Below are positions 1-4,320 of a DNA stretch of 5,781 bases, piece by piece. The notes below the pieces were generated by a model. The model had not been told where the DNA came from. It searched no databases and worked only from the letters and a program-made list of their open reading frames with translations. The position numbers and the translations under genes were made by a program. Numbering within the stretch: position 1 is the stretch's first letter; each line of letters opens with the position of its first letter. This DNA comes from Kiloniellales bacterium (GTDB lineage: Bacteria > Pseudomonadota > Alphaproteobacteria > Kiloniellales > JAKSDN01). The DNA is taken from contig JAKSDN010000147.1 in the NCBI GenBank assembly GCA_022360075.1, forward strand, positions 1 to 5,781, read 5' to 3'.

Positions 1-1
1 C

Positions 2-658
2 TGGACCGGCGAGGTCGCCTACTTCGGCACGGTCGGCAACGTCCAGGACGACGGCTCGAAGAAGAGCAATGCCGACGCCCGCAGCCGCTACCAGACGGGC
101 AATCAGCTCTGGCACTCGGACTCTTCCTTCCGCGAATTGCCCTCCTACGTCTCCATCGTCCATGCCTACGAGGTGCCGGAGGAAGGCGGCGCCACCGAGT
201 TCGCCTCGATGCGCGCGGCCCATGTGCGCCTGCCCGAGGATCTGCGCGAGACCGTCGCGCCGCTCCGGGTGTTGCACGACTATGTCTTCTCCCGCAGCCA
301 GGTCGCACCGGTCGACCCGAATCACGCCGCCTCGCTGCCGCCGGTGCTGCACCCTCTCGTGCGCGAGAACCCGGCCAACGGCCTGAAGAACCTCTTCATC
401 GGCTCCCACGCCCGCTCGATCGCCGGCTGGTCCGGCATCGACAGCCGCCGCCTGCTCGACGACCTGCTCGCCCGCGCCACCCGGCCGCAGGACGTCTACG
501 CCCACCCTTGGCAGCCCGGCGACACCGTGATCTGGGACAACCGCTGCCTGCTCCACCGCGGCACCGGCTACGACGCCGACCGCTGGCGCCGCCGCATGCG
601 CCAGACCCGGGTGGTCGGGAGTGAGCGGGGGGTCGTTCCAGGGGACGGAGCGGGCTGA
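2..658 (+). CDS. TfdA/TauD-family Fe(II)/2-oxoglutarate-dependent dioxygenase, C-terminal part (5' end outside the window)
   Basis: This is the last 218 codons of a non-heme iron dioxygenase; the N-terminus, perhaps 70-80 residues, lies left of the window. Numbering from the first full codon, the stretch NQLWHSDSSF (34-43) holds the HxD iron ligands H38 and D40. The distal ligand is H185 in DNRCLLHRGTGYD, and R196 and R200 sit at the spacings where the family binds the 2-oxoglutarate carboxylate. All core catalytic residues are therefore present. The WHSDSSF form and the LFIGSHA segment resemble TfdA (2,4-dichlorophenoxyacetate dioxygenase) and its relatives more than taurine dioxygenase. Family members couple oxidative decarboxylation of 2-oxoglutarate to hydroxylation of a substrate in the cytoplasm. 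The actual substrate cannot be told: many TfdA-like proteins do not act on 2,4-D. The gene converges on the PAS gene. A TTG at 137 is internal, because the frame stays open and homologous-looking upstream of it. Confidence 0.93.
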   Translation, partial: WTGEVAYFGTVGNVQDDGSKKSNADARSRYQTGNQLWHSDSSFRELPSYVSIVHAYEVPEEGGATEFASMRAAHVRLPEDLRETVAPLRVLHDYVFSRSQVAPVDPNHAASLPPVLHPLVRENPANGLKNLFIGSHARSIAGWSGIDSRRLLDDLLARATRPQDVYAHPWQPGDTVIWDNRCLLHRGTGYDADRWRRRMRQTRVVGSERGVVPGDGAG

Positions 659-703
659 GCGAGCGTGCCCTTCCCCGCGCGTTAAGCAAAAGGACAACAG
701 CGG

Positions 704-719
704 AGCGGACAGTTCCGCT
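704..719. terminator. Short perfect hairpin between convergent genes, possible terminator
   Basis: AGCGGA (704-709) and TCCGCT (714-719) form a 6-bp stem with a 4-base loop in the 87-bp gap between the convergent dioxygenase and PAS genes. That is where a shared terminator would be expected. Neither strand has a T-run directly after the stem; the minus strand has a TTTT about a dozen bases further on. The call rests on position and structure only. Confidence 0.3.
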
Positions 720-736
720 TCGCGTCTGAACCCGAA

Positions 737-750
737 GTCTGTTCCCTATT
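737..750 (+). repeat. Dispersed short repeat, copy A (core GTCTGTTCCCTATT)
   Basis: This 14-base core matches copy B (1387-1400) at 13 of 14 positions. It overlaps the 3' end of the leftward PAS gene: the CTA at 746-748 inside the core is that gene's TAG stop read on the other strand. It is the most diverged of the three copies, and I see no matching long inverted arm around it. Confidence 0.5.
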
Positions 751-1246
751 GCCCCTCTATCGAAGACGCAGAGCTCACGCGTTCGCTGGCGAGCAGGAGG
801 CCCGTCACCCGGTGGCCGTTGTCCGACAGAGGAAGCGCCAGCCGCACGTAGCAGTGATCGACCAACGCCGCGGTGCGGTAGCGCCGCCGCCGCAGATCGG
901 GCCGCCAGGTCTCCACGACCCGACGGAACGGCGCCGCCACGCTCTCGAGCTCTTCCGGCTGGTGAATGTCCTCCAGGAGAAGGCCGCGCAACTCGCGCCC
1001 CCGATCCTTGCAGACATCGGTCCCGGCCAATCGCGTCCGGAAGGCCCCCGGCCCTTCCACGTCGATCAGCACGAGGCGCGAGAGAAGCGGAACCGGGAAA
1101 TTGAGGGGATCCAGGTTGGGCCGTCGCGGTGCCGGCAGGTGACGAGCCCACCAGCCATGCAGTTCGCCGAGCAGCGGAAACGCCGCCAGGCAATCGAGCG
1201 GCAGCGCCTCATCCGCGCAAAGCAGCTCGGGCTCGGCGAACTTCAT
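746..1246 (-). CDS. PAS_5-type PAS domain protein (alphaproteobacterial family)
   Basis: This is a 166-residue stand-alone PAS-domain protein with no attached kinase, GGDEF or DNA-binding domain. It shows the pattern I associate with Pfam PAS_5 (PF07310): an N-terminal helix with a GWWARHLPAPRRPNLDPL segment (31-48), then SRLVLIDVEGPGAFRTRLAGTDV (57-79), where the PAS strands carry the conserved LIDVE and RLAGT signatures. A charged RDLRRRRY-type strand region follows, and then the LPLSDNGHRVTGLLLA end strands. The ATG at 1246 is well supported, with a strong GGAGGT Shine-Dalgarno 8-9 bases upstream. Such proteins are presumed cytoplasmic small-molecule sensors; ligand and partner are unknown. 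The last residues (SSIEGQ) and the stop lie in a dispersed repeat, so the extreme C-terminus may have been recently replaced. Confidence 0.85.
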   Translation of the reverse strand: MKFAEPELLCADEALPLDCLAAFPLLGELHGWWARHLPAPRRPNLDPLNFPVPLLSRLVLIDVEGPGAFRTRLAGTDVCKDRGRELRGLLLEDIHQPEELESVAAPFRRVVETWRPDLRRRRYRTAALVDHCYVRLALPLSDNGHRVTGLLLASERVSSASSIEGQ

Positions 1247-1522
1247 GGTCCCTACCTCCCCGGCGGGTCGATGAGAGTCCTAAATGTCGGATCTTCGCAG
1301 GATTCTCCATTTCGGCAAACAACGTGCCACGGCCGCCGGAAAGGGATCCGGCGCCCAACCGCGCGGGTGGAACAGAGGAAACTGTGGTCTGTCCCCTATT
1401 CTCCCGGGAGCGTTTGGCACGCCTTGCCAATGGCGAGAAAGCGATTGTAGATGCTGCGAGATAGCCGCCCTCGCCGAGGCGGGAGAGGGCAAGTATGAGA
1501 AACAACGACGAAAGGAAACCCG
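1247..1522. other. Divergent intergenic region with repeat copy B
   Basis: These 276 bases separate the leftward PAS gene from the rightward SPFH gene, so promoters for both should lie here. I could not pick out convincing -35/-10 pairs. The region holds the PAS ribosome site (around 1254-1259, minus strand), repeat copy B, the 10-bp palindrome CTCCCGGGAG (1401-1410), a GC-rich potential hairpin around 1468-1490 (GCCCTC paired with GAGGGC), and an AAAGGA ribosome site (1511-1516) ahead of the SPFH start. No further gene is supported. Confidence 0.6.
1370..1401 (+). repeat. Dispersed short repeat, copy B (core GTCTGTCCCCTATT with imperfect inverted arm)
   Basis: The core at 1387-1400 is shared with copies at 737-750 and 2961-2974. 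GAACAGAGG (1370-1378) pairs with CCCCTATTC (1393-1401) at seven of nine positions, giving a weaker version of the stem seen at copy C. It is followed directly by the palindrome CTCCCGGGAG (1401-1410). It lies wholly in intergenic DNA. Confidence 0.6.
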
Positions 1523-2428
1523 ATGAATTGGAAGCTTTCAGCCTTGGCGGTCGCCGGATCTCTACTTGTGGCCGCGTGTGGCGATCGCGTCGAAGTGCCG
1601 CCGGCACACGTCGGCAAGATCCTCACCAAGACCGGCTACAAACCGGAAACGGTCCCGCCCTCGAAGTTTCGGCTTGAAGCCTGCTGGGCCTATTGCGACC
1701 GGCTGATCTTGCTGGAGGTCGCCGACAGGGGCATGACGGAGTCGTTCAAGCTGTTCATGCCGAAGGACCAGCTCAACATGGAGTTCGGCATTCGCTTCAC
1801 GCTATCGGCGCGGAGCGATGAGAATTCCATCAATCGGATCTTTGACCGCATCCCAGCCGTCGAGAATGAGGACAGCGGCGATCTCTATATCCCGCTGGAG
1901 CGGGTCTACACGACCTATGGGCAGCCTGTGCTCCGCGAAGTCATCCGCACGGCGGTAGCGAAGTACGCCATCAACGAAGTCGCTTCGAGCCGCGAACGCT
2001 TGAACCAGGAGATCTTTCAAGCCGTCTTGGCAGCACTGGAAGACACGCCTTTGTCCGTGAAGCGCTTGGCTTTCGCCGATCTCCAGTTTCCCCAGGTCAT
2101 CACGCAGGCCAAGGAGGCGGCGGCCGAGCGGCGCATCGAGATCGAGCGTGCCGAAGCGCAAAAGCAGATCCGGCTCGTAGAGCTTCAGACCGAGCTGGAG
2201 ACGGCCCGCATGGAGCGCAACATCCGCAAGGAGCGGGCCGAAGCCGCATTGGAGGAAAACCGAATCTTCGCACAGTCGGTCACCGATAAGTACCTGGCTT
2301 ACAAGCGCTTGGAAGTCCTGCAGACGCTTGCCAGCAATCCGAACGCGGTCTTCGTGCCTTTCGAGGCTTTGGGCACCCTCGGTCTGGAGAACCGCATCTT
2401 CCGCGCTGAGATTAGGAGCGCTCAGTGA
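1523..2428 (+). CDS. Lipid-anchored SPFH (prohibitin/stomatin-like) domain protein
   Basis: This 301-residue protein begins with a lipoprotein signal: MNWK, a hydrophobic core, then LLVAAC with the lipidated cysteine at C19. Residue +2 is Gly, not the inner-membrane-retention Asp, so the protein should be exported and possibly sent to the outer membrane. An SPFH-like region follows (about 23-180), starting VEVPPAHVGKILTKTG and including the FGIRFTLSARS strand and the YGQPVLREVIRTAVAKYA helix. A long charged coiled-coil stretch comes next (about 195-255, rich in E, A, R and K), then a VFVPFEALG segment near the C-terminus as in prohibitin-like proteins. SPFH proteins assemble into membrane-associated rings that scaffold or regulate proteases and other membrane proteins. 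A lipid anchor instead of a membrane helix is unusual. C54 and C58 could form a disulfide outside the cytoplasm. AAAGGA lies 6 bases before the ATG. The gene's stop overlaps the start of the next gene, so the two are probably co-translated. Confidence 0.85.
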   Translation: MNWKLSALAVAGSLLVAACGDRVEVPPAHVGKILTKTGYKPETVPPSKFRLEACWAYCDRLILLEVADRGMTESFKLFMPKDQLNMEFGIRFTLSARSDENSINRIFDRIPAVENEDSGDLYIPLERVYTTYGQPVLREVIRTAVAKYAINEVASSRERLNQEIFQAVLAALEDTPLSVKRLAFADLQFPQVITQAKEAAAERRIEIERAEAQKQIRLVELQTELETARMERNIRKERAEAALEENRIFAQSVTDKYLAYKRLEVLQTLASNPNAVFVPFEALGTLGLENRIFRAEIRSAQ

Positions 2429-2850
2429 TGTGGGAGATCAGCAGTCAGATCGGCAACCTGGCGTTCGCTCTGCTTGGCGATTTCGCATTCGCCGTGACGC
2501 TTGTTGCCCTCTTGCTCTGGGCTGTCTGGCTTGCCGCGTGGGTGCGACGCGGACTGAAGGCGAGGGAACAAAGGCGCTGGTTCGCGGATCATCTCTTTGG
2601 CGGCGGTGTTCGCATCCTTACCGGACTTTTTCTCATCAGCGTCATTTCTTCGGTTGGTGCCAACGCGCCGAAGGTGACGCTCGAAACGGACGAGCGAGCG
2701 ACGGAGCGCCGCATCCAAGAGGGCCGAGAGGGTGACCTGGCTCCGTTGAACCAAGCGCCAGCGCGCGTTGTCCCGGACGATGAGCGGGAACGGGAGATGC
2801 GCCGTCTAGACGAAGAGACGGACGCCCGGACCAGCGCGGAGCGGGAATGA
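2428..2850 (+). CDS. Small two-membrane-segment protein with charged C-terminal tail, partner of the SPFH protein
   Basis: I do not recognise this 140-residue protein as a named family. Two hydrophobic segments are clear: about 19-39 (AFAVTLVALLLWAVWLAAWV) and about 61-79 (RILTGLFLISVISSVGA). The loop between them is packed with R40, R41, K44, R46, R49 and R50, so by the positive-inside rule it is cytoplasmic and both ends face the periplasm. The tail from about 81 on is very rich in E, R and D (for example DDEREREMRRLDEETD) and probably helical. The ATG at 2428 overlaps the upstream TGA by one base (TGATG), with AGGAG at 2414-2418 nine bases before it. A GTG at 2425, six bases from the same site, is an equally possible start adding one residue. 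The overlap implies translational coupling and a joint role with the SPFH lipoprotein. The function is unknown. Confidence 0.8.
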   Translation: MWEISSQIGNLAFALLGDFAFAVTLVALLLWAVWLAAWVRRGLKAREQRRWFADHLFGGGVRILTGLFLISVISSVGANAPKVTLETDERATERRIQEGREGDLAPLNQAPARVVPDDEREREMRRLDEETDARTSAERE

Positions 2851-2936
2851 TGCGTCTCCCCGCCGCCGCGAGGAGAGATGCTTTGAGCAAGCGCTGGCGG
2901 CGGCCCCCACTATCGAAATGGCCTTGCAATCTGTCC

Positions 2937-2977
2937 GAGAAACAGGGGTGCAGTTCAGGGGTCTGTCCCCTGTTCTC
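2937..2977 (+). repeat. Dispersed short repeat, copy C, forming a strong hairpin
   Basis: GAGAAACAGGGG (2937-2948) pairs with CCCCTGTTCTC (2967-2977): eleven base pairs with one bulged A and an 18-base loop. The core GTCTGTCCCCTGTT (2961-2974) is shared with copies A and B. It is the best-formed copy, resembling a REP-like intergenic palindromic element. No transposase that could mobilise it is present in the window. Confidence 0.65.
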
Positions 2978-3087
2978 CATGAAATCGAAACTCAAAGGAG
3001 AAGACCCGCATCGCCGATCACGGGCAGGATAGCCGCCACGCCGAATACGCTCACCCTTGCCGTCGCCGGCCCTCCCCGTGACTTTTG

Positions 3088-3115
3088 TTGCAGATTCTGA
3101 TACTACTTGTATGAG
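3088..3115 (+). promoter_or_regulatory. Weak candidate sigma-70-like promoter for the membrane-protein gene
   Basis: TTGCAG (3088-3093) and TATGAG (3110-3115) are separated by 16 bases, in the AT-rich stretch 32 bases before the ATG at 3147. Each box matches only part of the consensus (three and four of six). The call rests mainly on position and base composition. Confidence 0.22.
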
Positions 3116-3146
3116 CTAAAAGTTCTACTCGGGGAACTTGTTCGGA

Positions 3147-3665
3147 ATGTGTGATGGTGAAAGAACTAAGATTTTGCAAGATAGTCTAGACTCCTTCAAA
3201 GAGGAGCATCGTGAGCTTTCTGATACCTGGAGGCATATCGAGACTAAGGCCCAAGGGACCGCCGCGATCGCCGGCATATTCGTAGCTAGTGTATTTGCCT
3301 TCATCCGCTTCCTGTCTGAAGACTCTGCTCAAATCGAAAAGGTTCTGTTGGTTTTCGCGCTTTTCTTTCTTGGGTTATCCATACTATTTTCGATCGCTGC
3401 CCTATGGGTACGCGAAGTCACGGCCGCCCCAGTCGGTGACACGTTGCACAAGTTGGTCAGCGACTTATTGGACGCCGGTAAGGCCAAGACAGCCGAGAAC
3501 CTCGACAAGTTGGTCCGGGACCAAGTCTCGATATGGAGCGATGTAAACGAAGAAATACACAATACAAATCATGGTAAGGCGAGACACCTTTTCCGCGCAC
3601 AAGTTTCACTCGTACTAGCCATAACGACGGTGGCAGCACTTGCGCTTCTACGAATTCTTGGTTGA
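3147..3665 (+). CDS. Predicted three-membrane-segment protein of unknown function (effector-like architecture)
   Basis: This 172-residue protein has a polar, helix-prone N-terminus (1-35) ending in the motif W28..ETKAQG (32-37). Two close hydrophobic segments follow: about 38-56 (TAAIAGIFVASVFAFIRFL) and about 66-88 (VLLVFALFFLGLSILFSIAALWV). A soluble, mostly helical region (about 89-150) comes next, then a third segment at the extreme C-terminus (about 154-170). The xETKAxGxxAIxGIF pattern before a paired-helix membrane anchor recalls, from memory, the layout of small membrane effectors such as Pycsar or SLATT-type proteins. I cannot confirm homology, and no nucleotide cyclase or other sensor gene is visible. 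I chose ATG 3147, with GGGGA at 3131-3135 eleven bases upstream. A TTG at 3138 would add three residues but sits only two bases from that site. Codon use is AT-richer than all neighbours, a sign of transfer. A 48-codon gene follows after 18 bases. Confidence 0.75.
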   Translation: MCDGERTKILQDSLDSFKEEHRELSDTWRHIETKAQGTAAIAGIFVASVFAFIRFLSEDSAQIEKVLLVFALFFLGLSILFSIAALWVREVTAAPVGDTLHKLVSDLLDAGKAKTAENLDKLVRDQVSIWSDVNEEIHNTNHGKARHLFRAQVSLVLAITTVAALALLRILG

Positions 3666-3683
3666 GCTACAGGGAAGCAGTGT

Positions 3684-3830
3684 ATGGCCAATATCTGTGT
3701 CACATGCGAGATACCTGCGAAGCCCGTCAATAACTACTGTTCGCGGCAATCTCTGGATGTGCGTTCTCTCAAGACGAAGGCCGCAAAGAAGAAGTCAGGC
3801 AAGAAAAGCCGAGCGCGTAGTACCGGATAG
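3684..3830 (+). CDS. Small Cys-containing, lysine-rich peptide (zinc-ribbon-like)
   Basis: This 48-residue open frame begins 18 bases after the membrane-protein stop, with AGGGAAG (3671-3677) six bases ahead of the ATG. The N-terminal half has C5, C8 and C19 in the arrangement CVTC, ten residues, then YC, typical of half of a small zinc ribbon. The expected fourth ligand is not where one would look: the residues after C19 are SRQS. The C-terminal half is strongly basic (KTKAAKKKSGKKSRAR), suggesting nucleic-acid or membrane-surface binding. It may be a partner of the membrane protein encoded just upstream. It may also be a truncated relic of a longer zinc-finger protein, since an integrase remnant begins immediately after it. 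No family is recognised. Confidence 0.5.
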   Translation: MANICVTCEIPAKPVNNYCSRQSLDVRSLKTKAAKKKSGKKSRARSTG

Positions 3831-3835
3831 ACCCA

Positions 3836-4030
3836 GTGCTGTCGTCCGTTTTTATCCTGCGCGAGGTCGGTTGCGACGACCGAACGATCGGCGCCTTCCT
3901 GGGCCACCGCACGCCCGAGGTGACCCGCAAGCAAACCGAGAAGCACCGCCGCACCAAGCTGGCGATCGTTCACCTCGATCAAGCGTGCCTGGGACAAGAC
4001 GACAACGATAGAGTCCGGCAGCACCGCTGA
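3836..4030 (+). pseudogene. Tyrosine integrase C-terminal remnant lacking the catalytic tyrosine
   Basis: The translated stretch LREVGCDDRTIGAFLGHR, continuing TPEVTRKQTEKHRRTKLA, matches the last motif block of phage-type tyrosine recombinases (pattern L.EaGcs..I...lGHkt..mt..Yt...d...lA). The GH histidine is encoded at 3905-3907. Nine residues later, where the nucleophilic tyrosine should be, the codon is CAA (Gln, 3932-3934). The upstream HxxR block, the first catalytic arginine and all of the N-terminal domains are absent, and an in-frame stop lies at 3818-3820. This is a dead fragment of an earlier integrase, ending 55 bases from the tRNA-derived attachment site. A short GTG-started frame (3836) happens to be open, but I do not think it encodes a working protein. 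Confidence 0.72.
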
Positions 4031-4085
4031 TTGTGCAAACCGATTACAAAACCGGCCAGCCTATATTCGCTAAGCCTTTGAAAAG

Positions 4086-4134
4086 TGGTGGGCGCACAAG
4101 GACTCGAACCTTGGACCCGCTGATTAAGAGTCAG
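4086..4134 (-). tRNA. Partial tRNA-Lys(CTT), 3' half only: probable attachment site
   Basis: Read on the minus strand, the following are intact: the anticodon loop CTCTTAA (anticodon CTT, 4124-4130), four of five anticodon-stem pairs, a GGGTC variable region (4114-4118), a perfect T-arm CAAGG-TTCGAGT-CCTTG (4097-4113), the 3' acceptor strand TGCGCCC (4090-4096), the discriminator A and an encoded CCA (4086-4088). The 5' half is missing: no GGGCGCA acceptor partner and no proper D-arm lie upstream. Identity to a tRNA ends at about the anticodon stem, where the outermost pair is already mismatched. This is the usual footprint of a site-specific integrase using the tRNA 3' half as its crossover site. 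It should not give a functional tRNA. Confidence 0.85.
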
Positions 4135-4250
4135 ACCGCCTGAGCCGAACGAACGGGCAGCCGTTTGCACAGAAGCGCAGAAATCAAGGAATTCTGCCCT
4201 TCCCGCCCCTCTTCCATTGCGAACCACCCTACCCCCTTTTACACTTTCGC

Positions 4251-4272
4251 GTGGTCACTCAGTGGTCACTCA
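4251..4272 (+). repeat. Perfect 11-bp tandem duplication upstream of the integrase
   Basis: GTGGTCACTCA occurs twice head to tail (4251-4261 and 4262-4272). The junction creates a short dyad, CACT-C-AGTG (4256-4264). It lies 50-70 bases before the integrase ATG, where promoter, operator or recombinase-binding sites are expected. No good -10 box was found around it. Confidence 0.6.
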
Positions 4273-4276
4273 GATC

Positions 4277-4313
4277 CGTAGGGGTCGGAGGCGCTGCATC
4301 GGACGTAGGGGTC
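4277..4313 (+). repeat. Direct repeat CGTAGGGGTC x2 overlapping the integrase ribosome site
   Basis: CGTAGGGGTC is present at 4277-4286 and 4304-4313, start-to-start 27 bases. The second copy contains the only purine-rich stretch (AGGGG, about 9 bases from the ATG) able to act as ribosome site for the integrase. Related GTAGGG motifs recur after the integrase (5678-5687 inverted, 5712-5721, 5726-5735). They may be arm-type integrase-binding sites or an autoregulatory operator. Confidence 0.5.
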
Positions 4314-4320
4314 CGGCTTC

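Larger units (their letters stand above)
2851..3146. other. Intergenic spacer: GC-rich hairpin, repeat copy C, start of the AT-rich segment
   Basis: No gene is supported in these nearly 300 bases. The left end holds a possible 8-bp GC stem (2862-2869 with 2897-2904), with an inner TGCT/AGCA stem at 2879-2889. It lies just after the stop of the membrane-protein gene and could be a terminator, but no T-run follows. Repeat copy C occupies 2937-2977. From about 3080 the base composition shifts visibly toward A/T and continues so into the next gene. Confidence 0.5.

Noticed and set aside
641..676. Hairpin GGGGACGG / CCTTCCCC overlapping the dioxygenase stop, and its likeness to the inverted repeat core
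   Set aside because: The stem has a mismatch and a 20-base loop in very GC-rich DNA, and the match to the repeat core is too short to separate from chance.
396..1193. Leftward 265-codon open frame spanning the dioxygenase 3' end and the PAS gene
   Set aside because: Very rich in R, G, A and P with no motifs, and it overlaps two recognisable genes in other frames.
749..1450. Rightward 233-codon open frame
   Set aside because: Antisense to the PAS gene, whose own frame has family motifs and a strong ribosome site; this one has low-complexity charged composition and no domain.
2847..3032. 61-codon open frame overlapping the end of the membrane-protein gene
   Set aside because: It runs through the hairpin and repeat copy C and has no ribosome site or recognisable composition.
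4086..4160. A complete functional tRNA-Lys
   Set aside because: No sequence upstream of the anticodon stem can pair with the TGCGCCC acceptor strand, and no D-arm of correct geometry can be drawn.
3979..4227. Leftward 82-codon open frame containing NQRVQGSSPCAPT
   Set aside because: The stretch is simply the tRNA-Lys 3' half translated; VQGSSPCAPT-like strings are a familiar artefact of tRNA genes read as protein.
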